Shown piece after piece: positions 11,187-21,056 of a stretch of 64,000 nt of DNA. Each line of letters opens with the position of its first letter. Positions within the stretch are counted from its first letter, which is position 1. Under the pieces are notes generated by a model that worked only from the letters and a program-made list of their open reading frames with translations, was not told the DNA's origin and made no database searches. This stretch comes from Endocalyx cinctus. Lineage: Eukaryota > Ascomycota > Sordariomycetes > Amphisphaeriales > Apiosporaceae. A program made the translations under genes and the position numbers. Location: the NCBI GenBank assembly GCA_001600455.1, contig BCKC01000002.1:3548171-3612170 (forward strand), given 5' to 3'.

Positions 11187-13303
11187 TTAACTAATCCTGT
11201 CCTCAGTCCCTATTGTGTGCTTCTTATGGCCTTTCGATGCCTTCGTCTTGTATCGTTTAAACCCGCTTATATCCATCTTCTCTGCCAACTCATGCACATG
11301 ACTTCTTCCAGCGCTCAACTCCAACAAGTGCTTCTCAAACGGACCCATGCTCTCTTCTACCATTCTCTTGGTACTGGGAGCCCCTGCTTCAGGCCCAGCA
11401 TACTCCCAAACCCAGCGCCCATCGTCTAAAGGATGTGTGCTGGCGAGAAGTCTGCTGTGAGTTTGAAAGCTGCTGATGCTATCCCGAGGCGAGACGGCAT
11501 CAATTGAACCTGTTTCACCAGGGTTTCTTTTCACCCTCGCAGCATTACTCGCCGTCTTCCCCGTGTCGCCTGATGCGGGTCCCCAGTTCGCCGTTCTCGA
11601 GACCGGGTCGTGAAAGGTCTCGGCTACACGAACGGGCCGCCAATGCCGGAGTAATGAACGGCAGCGCCAGATACCGGAATCGTCGAGGTCGAGACCTTCG
11701 CAAGCGAGCCGAACACGGACACTGCTGTGAATGCGTTCATTCGTGCCGTCGAGAAATTCCTTAGTTTTACGAGCTGTGTCTGGGTTGATTTTCTTGTACA
11801 TGCCAGGCGACCGAGGGATGCTTCCAAGAACTCGGTAAAAGAGAGTATCGGCGGATCTAATGGCGTGCAAAGACCAAGGCCGAATGGGGTTGTTCATGTC
11901 GAATATGGATTTTTCTGCCCATGGCAGAGGCACACGCTTCTTAAGGCCCATGACCTTCGGCTTTGCAGGTTTTGAATTCTTGTAGAACTCGATGTTTTCT
12001 TGATACATTATATCGATAGCATTGGGAAGAAATTCGACGCCAATTGAAGAAAATTGGTCCATCATCCCTGTTATATTCATCAGATTATATGGCCTACTTT
12101 GGATAGAAATATCCATTTATGGTATGGAAAACTTACAGGCTAAGGTGGAATTAGCGATGCCTTGGTCTGGCCAGCCACCGCCGATATTTGCGTGATTCCC
12201 AGGGAACCAGACTTGTCGCAGGTCGGTAGTCGCATGTTGTCGTTCCCATAGTGTGGGGACAAAAGGGCCTCGTGTCTCGTCGAGTGCCAGAGCGTGGAAA
12301 CCGTGCTCAATCTTGCTGGAAAGCTTGGTATTATAAAAACGATATGTGATTCTTGGTTAGTGGTAAGTTTCATGATAATGGGTTAAGGAAACTTATTGTA
12401 AGTTGCTTGGCTTGATACCAATTCTGGCCAGGGCATCTGAGTTGGGAATTCCGAGAGCTCCGACGGTATCCCACACGCCTGTTGATTATTAGCATAAGCG
12501 AAAAGAGACAAAAAAAGATAGCTGGAATATACGTACCGATTGCCTTTACTGTGATTAAGTCCCCTTTACCTTTTGACTGCCTGATACGAGTGTATCCTTT
12601 CTATCTTGAGTTAGCAAGGATTCGGAGATGAAGATAAAGCGTGTTTTTATTATACCTCTAATAGCCTCTCTAGATACTGTTCGGCAGCGGAATCACCGTT
12701 GGGCTTGTCCGGAAACGGTAATTCGGGGAACTTATCGTCATACTTCGGGTTCATCCAGTTCTGCATATCCTTATATATCGGATGAAAATACTTCATCCCC
12801 TCTCGAGTTAGAAGACCCAGGTCGGAGATCATGCCTCCAATGGGTCTTGCAGTGAAGGCTCCACGACTGAAGCCAACAAGAATAATCTCGTCTCCGTCAA
12901 CATAGTTAGCACAGATAAATGAATATGCTTCACGGATATTCTGGTTCTGTGTCAGTCATATTATGTCTCTAGAAATAGTCAGGCATCTACTATTCACCTC
13001 AGATACTCCCACGCCAAAAGCGCCTCCAAGTAACCTGTCGAAGAAACCCCCTTCACTGCCGACGCCAGATTGGTAGTATATAATCTGGAATGTGCCATCT
13101 GAACACTTCCTCTTAAAGCATCGGGAGATCCGAGTCACATTGGAGGGTATTTGAAGTGTTGGTGAAGAGTCAACAGAGTTCCCCTTTACGTATCCGTTAT
13201 CACTAATTCGGTCAGTAGTTGCCGCAACATGATCCCGCAGAGTTAAGACGTACGAATCTTGCCAGGTGCCATCGCACAATAGTATGATACGTTTTTTGGT
13301 CAT
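11187..13303 (-). CDS. DUF2235 alpha/beta-hydrolase domain protein
   Basis: Six exons on the minus strand: 12998-13303, 12656-12946, 12537-12600, 12397-12478, 12137-12351 and 11187-12067, giving 612 residues. The N-terminus KRIILLCDGTWQDS, the nucleophile elbow GFSRGAFTARP and the later blocks GVWDTVGALG, HALALDETRGPF and WFPGNHANIGGG are hallmarks of the DUF2235 family. This family is related to the catalytic domain of bacterial Tle1 phospholipases, and predicts Ser-Asp-His hydrolase activity on an unknown lipid or ester. The start is the ATG at 13301-13303; the open frame extends further only through a GTG. Odd point: the intron between exons 4 and 5 starts ATAAGT instead of GTAAGT (at 12396), the only phase-compatible good donor I find; without splicing a TAA follows at once. 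The gene may therefore be non-functional, or use a rare AT-AG intron. The C-terminal third is less conserved. Confidence 0.8.
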
Positions 13304-15125
13304 TGTATATCGATCCACAGAATTTATTATGAGATATAGGTTTCGTTTTATTATGAATAAGCGGAAAAGGAGATAAAGTAAATAGCTATGGATAATATGA
13401 AGAGAGGGTAATCCATGATGAAGAACATCGTCAATTTATCTTGTCGGCGTAACTAGCTAAATATCTGAGTAACTTTCAAAGAGTATTCGTAACGTAAGTA
13501 TCTATTTCTGTGTTCATCTGATGTCGAAAAGAAAAGTCAAACTATCACGTTGAGTCTTATTCTCTCATCCTATCAGAACCAACAGCCCATCGACTCGAAA
13601 GGAAGCGGCGGAGCCAAAACACCGGCTCGACATCATTTAGTAGGGGGAATTCTCACGTAACAACATATTACTGCATTACCCGCCAAAATAGTCGTATATA
13701 TTACTCGTATGTAAGATGCCATGGCCTTGGATGTTACTAGATTCTTCAGGAGATAGAGACTTGAATACGCAGAATATGTACGTTCAGGTAGTCACGGGAT
13801 ACCTCAAGTTTCCGGCGTATCAAATAAGATACAGATACCGTTTCAAAGACAGAGATGTCCCAAGTACAAATTCTCAATGTCAACAATGTAGAAACGAGAG
13901 TTAGGTATGTAAGGCAAGACACGGCCGACGGCCGAAGGATTACTTCTGGGTGCCAAATGACCATCTGTGCCTCATTTCTTAACGTCAACGTGGAAAAAAA
14001 AACTTAACACACGATAATACATAATTTACATTACAGACACATTACCTCCTAAACACAAATCGAAGTCAAGAGGGCTTAGAAAATAGTATACTGTTATTAA
14101 GAACTCGCGATAGGGCATTCTAGGCAGTTGAGGCTTCTAATAGTCGCAGTTATAGGCTTATGATGATGCATATTTGAGAATATAAGTTTTATCGATATAA
14201 AAATTCAATAATGAAAAAGCCTATGCTCCTGAGCAAGTTTTCTTTTTTCTTTTTTCGTCCCTTAAAGAAGAGGAAAACATCGGTTGAGCGCCGTATACGC
14301 CTACACGTCTGCACGTGTGTGATAGATAGCCACAACTCGCCAAGAATTCCCAATACCAAATTTAGACGGCTGAGGGCTTAATTTAGCGTTAACTAGTGGC
14401 TCAAGTCACCCCTTATGACCACTATAGCCACAGGCAAAGTTTACCTCCACAGGCCCTTGATCAAACCCCATAACTTATCACACATAGCTCATCCTTCCGA
14501 GGTCAAAGAGGTGACTCTTCCGACACTCAAGCTGATATTCCAAAATATTTTTGTTAACTACCTCTAAATTTATCTGATCTAAATGATCACGGGGCAAACC
14601 GATTATTCGTATCAATTGTATAATTTAAGGCTCCAGGCTGTACCATTGATATACCTGGTACTCCGTATACATATCAACAATCGGCAAACGACAAGTTCTT
14701 GTTTAAGAAAACACGGTAACCTCCGTGTTTAGCTATCCCAAATTATTTATTCCCTCAGCTTATATCGATTCGTCAAATCACACCTTCTGATCTAAGATAG
14801 ATTTCAGCTATGGGGGGTTACCAATCTAAGTATCCCTCCATGCAAGGGTGGGAAACGCCCGTAGGGAGATGGGTGCATGTGATACCCCTCATCGAATCAA
14901 TCGTCCACGCGGCGTAATAATATCTCTCTGAGGATTGTTGGAAGTTATAATCGTCTCTATTTTCGATCCCTTTGCGAGATAAAAAGTCCATTCATGTTTT
15001 ATATATTTGATATTATTGTTAGTGTAATGCTGATACTGCCTTTCTTCCTCGGCACTATAAATATCAACCACATCAGCTAGTAGGATCTAGGCGCCAGAGA
15101 ACTACTAACGGTTCTAACTATCACT
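13304..15125. other. Intergenic, 1.8 kb, no supported gene
   Basis: AT-rich DNA between the divergent DUF2235 and APH-like genes, holding both promoters. One copy of the TACTCCGTA nonamer lies at 14659-14667. Open frames of 60-80 codons here show no recognisable domain. Confidence 0.4.
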
Positions 15126-16226
15126 ATGGAGAATCAGCGAAAAGATTCGGGCGTCTCTCTTTCGCTATTCTTTGACCGTTGCAATTTATCCATCAACGTT
15201 AAAAACGATTGTGATGAATTTGTTAGGTCAAGATTTCAGGAAGAGGTTCGACCAGCGCCTTTTCAGGGTTACTGCTCCTATACTTTGTTAGTTGGCGATG
15301 ATACCGTGGTTCAGTTCCGGCCCCCAGCCCACCAACTTGACATAGCCATTACCACGAGGGCATGTGAGATATTCGGTGACCTAGCTCCCGAAACCAAATT
15401 TCTGGGAAAGTTACACGGTACCGACCTTATGTCATTCTCTATGAGACGAATCCCGGGGGTATCGCTATCGGATCTGAGGGCGGAGACCGATGCCCTAACC
15501 CAGACAACCAGAAGGGAAAACGTCGTTCGGGACTTCGCTCGCTTACAAGCTCAAAGCTGGGCTCATGCGAAGAGCCAGGAAGAAGTCAAAGAAAAAAGAA
15601 CCGTTGGTTCATCTCTGCGGTGGCGCTTAGAGTTGATGGCTTCCAGCCTCCCAGAGCGCTTCCGCGCAACTGTCAAGTCCATTCTCGCCGAGCTGACAAA
15701 CATCGAAGCGTTGCCCTGGGTACTGAGCCACGGCGATTTTCTCCCTTCAAATATCATGGTCTGCTCAAAATCGGGGAAGCTATCCGGTTTACTCGATTGG
15801 GCCGAGGCAGAATATCTTCCTTTTGGCGTCGGTATGTACGGCCTCGAGGAACTCCTAGGGGAAGATAAAGATGGCCGGTTTGTACCCTACCCGGAGGCGA
15901 AGAAACTACGTAGACTATTCTGGCGAGAACTATCGTTTGCCATTCCTGAGATAGCCGGCGACGCCAGAAAATTCTCACTTGTGAAGCAGGCCCAGATCCT
16001 CGGCATACTGCTTTGGCATGGGATTGCATTTGACGACGGCAAATTGAACCGTGCTGTTGAGGAAGGTAAGGATGATGCGGAGATACAGCGACTCGATGCT
16101 TTTATATTCACTTCATCGCGATCGTCATCATACGACATGCCGAACATACGCTTCTTGGCGAATTCAATTGTTGCGCGCATTAATGCTCTTCTGTCTGGAA
16201 AGACAATCTCTATTCTCACACGTTAA
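15126..16226 (+). CDS. APH/choline-kinase-like phosphotransferase
   Basis: Single exon, 366 residues. The catalytic loop LSHGDFLPSNIMV (about residues 199-211) has the HGDxxxxN signature of the aminoglycoside phosphotransferase/choline-kinase fold, and the following LLDWAEAEYLPFG holds the metal-binding Asp of the DW motif. The N-terminal lobe is present (TLLVGDDTVVQFRPP) but the usual ATP-binding Lys is not obvious. Fungi have large expanded families of such APH-like proteins, mostly of unknown substrate; an antibiotic-resistance role should not be assumed. It lies 206 bp downstream-to-downstream from the dioxygenase gene (convergent), so it is a physical neighbour of the 16-23 kb trio without evidence of a shared role. 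Confidence 0.85.
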   Translation: MENQRKDSGVSLSLFFDRCNLSINVKNDCDEFVRSRFQEEVRPAPFQGYCSYTLLVGDDTVVQFRPPAHQLDIAITTRACEIFGDLAPETKFLGKLHGTDLMSFSMRRIPGVSLSDLRAETDALTQTTRRENVVRDFARLQAQSWAHAKSQEEVKEKRTVGSSLRWRLELMASSLPERFRATVKSILAELTNIEALPWVLSHGDFLPSNIMVCSKSGKLSGLLDWAEAEYLPFGVGMYGLEELLGEDKDGRFVPYPEAKKLRRLFWRELSFAIPEIAGDARKFSLVKQAQILGILLWHGIAFDDGKLNRAVEEGKDDAEIQRLDAFIFTSSRSSSYDMPNIRFLANSIVARINALLSGKTISILTR

Positions 16227-16432
16227 ACTTAGCCAACATTTAAGTGGCCATAGAACAATATAGCACAGCAAAAGACGATTCTGGATGGAATCAATTCAAG
16301 GGACTGTTGGACGACTACTCAGCACTCTAAAGTTCGCATATATTACAGGATACTGTTGCGAATTATCAAACACATTGACCCTTTCAGTTAAGCCCGAATC
16401 ATAACGCACTCTAAGACCTAGGATCCATTCTT

Positions 16433-18352
16433 TCAATGGCCTACTCCGTTTGTCATCATTGCTTCCTGCCAGGGTAATGGGCGCTTAGCCACTTGAACTG
16501 GGCCAAGATCGCCAGCTCGCCGCTTTTTCCACTCCTCAATATCTCTGTGGTCGACAAAGTTTCCATGGAATCCAAGTCGAAGCTTCAATGGCAGGTGCAT
16601 GGTGGCGAGTGGACCGGCCGCCAAGTTTTGGGCATCCCAAATTACGACATCATTTCTAAGCTCGTCAAGGTTATTCTTGAGGGCTGCTAGATACCCTTCT
16701 CCTTCAGATCCGCCATCTTTCGGAATAAAGACAGGTTCCTGATAAGTCGAAGTAGGTCCCGCAAACCAAACATCCTCGGTGCCTTGTTTGCTTGCATCCT
16801 CGGGATCCCAAGTATAGTGCCCCATGCTGTTGAATAGCCCACCGGCGGGCGGTCCGCACTTCGCGAAGTCATAAGGCTTGGTCGGATCAACCTTAAGTTG
16901 CCAGAAGTGCTTGTACTTCTTGGTAACATATCTGTCGTCGATTCGAGAGAACTCTCCATTCGTCGTCCATTCTAAGAATGGTTTCACCCTCGTACCAGAT
17001 TTGGCCTTGGGGTCAAGAATCCAACGACAGGTTGGACTACTCAAGCGAGTCCGCCCATCGAAATCAGGCCTTTCACCGTCAGGCGGAAACCAGAAGAAAA
17101 CATTGCCGTCCGCGACCGTAAGATCGAACACGACGTTGCCCTCTTCATTCTCATAGCAACCTGCCACGTGACCGTGAAAACCTGCTATGGTGTCAGCATT
17201 GACGGCTTCAAGATACTCACATACACTTTCCAGAAATATCAATAGACTTACCATTGTCAGCTCTAAACCAGATCACATCCTCCGGTTTTCCACCTCGTCG
17301 TGGCACCAAACCGTATACCTGGTCTTCATTCGGGTCCCACGCAAACTTGTTACCTCCGCTCTTTAAACGCTCCAGAGACATCTTTAGGGGCGTAAGCGGA
17401 AGAACTATGTAGTTCTTTGATATTCCACAATCGTGTATCATTCCAGCGAAAGGGGCTTTGAACCACAGCTCCTCTGTTTTCTTGCCGTCCTTATCGATGG
17501 TCCAGGTTACTACATCAACACCACAATCTGAGCCATCTTTTCCCGCCTCATATGCGAAGCACAGCATTTCACCGGTGTCTGGGTCGAACTTGGGGTGTGC
17601 CGTGAAGGTGGGCGCCAAGATTTGGCCTTCGAAATCGTATCGACCGATCGTCTCCAAAGTGTCGGGGTCCATTGCGAATGGCGGCCCGTCCTCTTTGCTT
17701 GCCAAAAGCATGCCCCTCCAAAAGGTGATGTTCGTATTGGATACGGTCCTTATCACTCCCTTGACACTTTCGTTGTCTGTATATGGATTTCGATAACGAC
17801 CAAACAAGCTCTGACGTGCTTCTTCTTCCTTCAAAAACTTGTCTGTTCGTACATACCGTTGCTTAAAGTCCGCATGGCCATCTTGGATCCGTATTGCTGT
17901 CACGCTTCCTATGCAATCATATTTTAGCGACTTTAAATTTATGCAAGCGTTGATGAGATATCATTGGCATATTTCTTACCATCTCCATTCTACTTAATGA
18001 TTAGCAACTAGGCTTGAAACAATGATTTCGGGAAATACTCACAAAGTGTATATCGTCTTCGAACAAAGGCGGAAATCTGTGATCCTTTACATTCATCTAG
18101 TTAGAGCTTCTGTTTTGTTAAACGCAATACTAGGATTATACTTACGGGTTGAACACGGTAGAAAGTTCCGTTTATGTCCTTTGGAATTTCACCCGTCACC
18201 TCAAGGTTGAATATGTCTCCTTCGAAGCGAGAGGTTTTGTTTATAGATGAAAAGGCAGCGGTATCAGGAAACTTTACACGGCCTCCCGTTCTTCGTCCAT
18301 TGCTATACGGATATAACGATATTTCAGGGGCAAGAGCCTCAAGATGCGCCAT
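16433..18352 (-). CDS. Carotenoid oxygenase family, likely stilbene-cleaving (Cao-1 type)
   Basis: Five exons on the minus strand: 18146-18352, 18043-18084, a 10-nt micro-exon at 17980-17989, 17252-17908 and 16433-17181, with consistent phases, 554 residues. The family is the RPE65/carotenoid oxygenase seven-bladed propeller, which cleaves a double bond with Fe(II) and O2. Blocks seen: [25 protein letters not shown] (His about 191), MIHDCGIS (His about 245), GFHGHVAG (His about 310) and GFHGNF (His about 511). These four His are the expected iron ligands, and their spacing closely matches what I remember for Neurospora CAO-1, a resveratrol-cleaving enzyme. So a stilbene or related phenolic substrate is more likely than a carotenoid; that is inference. 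It is cytosolic by appearance, with no signal peptide. It lies beside a SnoaL-like gene and a phenol-hydroxylase-like gene. Confidence 0.88.
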
Positions 18353-18828
18353 GATGACTTGCACAATTGAATCTGAACGAATTGACGAAAAAGTTTCAAA
18401 AATTCAAGGTATGGTTCACTGGTATCCTATTCATTAGAGGGTGGTGCGAACGTATTACATGATATTCAACAAGGGACTCACGCATATCTAGATTACCAAG
18501 CTCCCGAAGTTAATCGTGAAAACATTAACACGCCTCTGGACAAGTCGGCAGTTAAACAAGTATCAATTGACTACTGAAAGTATCCATGTAACGGAACGGT
18601 TTTGCCAAGGAAGCTCTTCTACGAGAATCTAGCCACGGGATCTTTCCCATTTCCCCATCAAGAGATCGACATTTGGAGAAGCGGAGACGGTTACCTATCC
18701 AATTTGGAAAGGGGTCACACACACCAAAAAAAAAAAACCCCTTACTTCCATCACAGCCAACATTTCAACTACCGTAGCACCTCAGCTGTTTCCTCGCCCC
18801 CGCTTTAGGCTATTTATATGCACCAGCG
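18353..18828. other. Intergenic between dioxygenase and SnoaL-like gene
   Basis: About 476 bp, including a short A-run. No gene. It holds the promoter of the dioxygenase and the 3' flank of the SnoaL-like gene, which run in the same direction. Confidence 0.35.
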
Positions 18829-19811
18829 TTACATATTCTGAACCAGATCAGGCAGAACCCTGACAGCACCTTCGCTAGTCCAGGTCGACCCCTCACCGCC
18901 GCGCGACTGCCCCTCCGGCAATGCCAGCGTCAGGGGCGCGTCGCCGGTACTGGCCTCCTGGCCGTACTGGGGCGCGCGAATGTCGTCGTCGCCGATCCGC
19001 TTCCCCGTGACCGGGTGCGGGTAGTGGAAGGGCACGACGCGGGTGTCGGGCCAGAGCATCTTCTGCTCGAGGATCTCGTCGGGCCCGCTGGGGTCCTCGG
19101 GAAAGGTCTTGGTCGGCCAGGGAATGTAGTTGGCCTTGGTCTCGGACCAGCCGGACTCGAACTCGGCGTGCCAGAAGGGGAAGTACCGGTACCGGAACAG
19201 CTTCCAGACGCCGTCCTCCTTGATGTACTCGTTCTCGTAGAGCCCGCCCTCCCACCACTGGACGTACCCGCGCGGGTGGACGTCGCGGATGGACTTGTGC
19301 GTCCCCGCCTGCATCAGGGCGCGCATCCGGCACCAGGCGTGCGTGCCCGACGGGTCGACGTCGACGATGTCCTGCATCATGATGTGGTCGAGCAGGAACC
19401 CGTGGACGGGACCGTTGCGTCCCTTCACGAAGAAGTTCTGGAATCGGCCCTGATAAAGTCGCTTGATGCCTGCTTTTCCGCGGTAGCGCGAGCCGAGGAA
19501 CTCGACGTAGGCGTCGGGATGGTCTGCGAACATATCCACGACCTAAAATACATATTTTCTCGTTAGAATTGTATATTTGCACTCTATATACCCCAGCGAG
19601 GTATGAAATTTCAATGTCCAGGGTGATTTTGACCATAGTATAAGACAAAATCAAAGGGGAAAAAGAAACTTGCCTCATTATACAAGCACTTGTCTAGATA
19701 GTATCCATACTTAAAGTGCGCTTTTCGTACTTCGGCTTCGTTTGATACGCGAGACACCTCCTTCGCAAGAGAGGCAACTTGTTCCTTGAGCTCTGCTAAT
19801 TCGGCTTCCAT
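18829..19811 (-). CDS. SnoaL-like (NTF2-fold) domain protein
   Basis: Two exons on the minus strand, 19674-19811 and 18829-19542, giving 283 residues. The first 25 residues form a likely coiled-coil helix (MEAELAELKEQVASLAKEV). The fold region begins AHFKYGYYLDKCLYNE and continues across the intron with DMFADHPDAYVEF and KAGIKRLYQGRFQNF, the usual beginning of SnoaL-like proteins. Later blocks are GTHAWCRMRAL, EGGLYENEYIKEDGVWKLF and a long C-terminal extension. The SnoaL fold serves as isomerase, cyclase, hydratase or hydroxylase accessory in aromatic and polyketide metabolism; the reaction here is unknown. The intron uses a GC donor (GAG|GCAAGT), a known rare but functional type. Exon 2 is very GC-rich compared with its surroundings. 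It is divergent from the FAD monooxygenase and follows the dioxygenase on the same strand. Confidence 0.82.
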
Positions 19812-21056
19812 TTTCAGATTGCTATAACTAATTTTATTTATTTATTTTCTTTGAAATTTCTGTCATATATGATTCACTCTGATGAACTATCGCGAACTTT
19901 TTATGATGTATGGCTACGAAATTATAATCTACCCCGATTGATGATGATGCTCCTCCCGTGGGTAAATTGGCTACATGCGTGCCGCATGCTTCCCCTTCCA
20001 ATCTACGTCGAACGTTCCCTCTTGACGAATAGATCTGCGATGAAATCCCCAAGTTCTAGGGGGGTCAGAGTGTTCGGCAGATGTGGTAGTACTAGAGGGC
20101 GAGTATAGAAACCAATGCCTACGCAAAGGAAATAGGCGGTACTCCGTATACTCAACGAATTTGGAACTCGATGCGGGGAAATAAGCACCGTCCTACGTGA
20201 ACATCTCTCCCCGCATATTCCAAGGTTTCTTACCTGATGATGATCAATCTAATAATCCATGAAGAAAATATAACCTGGAAAAGAAAAGAGAGATGTTTGT
20301 TGAGTGTCATGTACCTCTGAGAGGTTACATGCGCTAGCAACTTTTCATGTATGGCACAATGCATTCTATGGTTTGATCATTTGACCTACAGAATCAAAAC
20401 GACGAGTTGGAAAAGGAGTACTTTTAGTCCTGATATGAACATAAATTGAGCGACATCCTCAAAGGACGAATACATCTATAGGGGAGGTTGATAGAACTAT
20501 AGAATATCTAGAGTACTGCCTTCATAGATATAATGCAGTATTACGAAAGCAATGCAACGGAGTCCGAGAGATCCGAGATGTGGACATCAAAACAAGAGTA
20601 AAGGGTGCTTTTGCTTTCGGAGATCGGAATGTATGAACCCACCAGCAACCAAGAAAAAAAAAAAAGAGGTCTTCCTCGGCTCTAATCTATCATATCTGCC
20701 GCGAATCTTCGAAAAGATTTCCCCAGACACGAGATGGAGAAAACAAGATAGAGAGCAGGAAAATAGTAGTAAGCACATCGGATTGAATTCACCGGTATCG
20801 CCGGCGTGAGCTTCTTTGTGCGAGCTCCTTTCCCCGCTTCCCCTCAATACGGAGCTCTATTTGAGGATGATAGTTTGTTCTGCTAAGTTCTACGAGAGTC
20901 GTACAAAAAATGTAGTTACGTCAGAGAAAGCATTATAGGAACTAGTTAATTTATTAAGGGAGCCTAATCGCCAAGCCAATAATATTACCAATCAATAATT
21001 ATAAGTCTAAAAGTAAAGAATATTGGCGGTATTTTACCTATATATCGGATAGAAAA
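19812..21056. other. Divergent promoter region of SnoaL-like gene and FAD monooxygenase
   Basis: 1.25 kb without a supported gene, between two divergent start codons, so it could co-regulate both. It carries one exact TACTCCGTA nonamer at 20140-20148 and an A-run near 20660. I see no clear known activator site. Confidence 0.4.

Noticed and set aside
15126..16226. Antibiotic-resistance kinase
   Set aside because: The fold signature is shared by a huge fungal APH-like family of unknown substrate; nothing in the sequence supports a resistance function.
18893..19678. 261-codon Arg/Pro-rich open frame overlapping the SnoaL-like gene
   Set aside because: A frame-shifted shadow of a GC-rich exon; the SnoaL frame has domain similarity and a proper exon 1.
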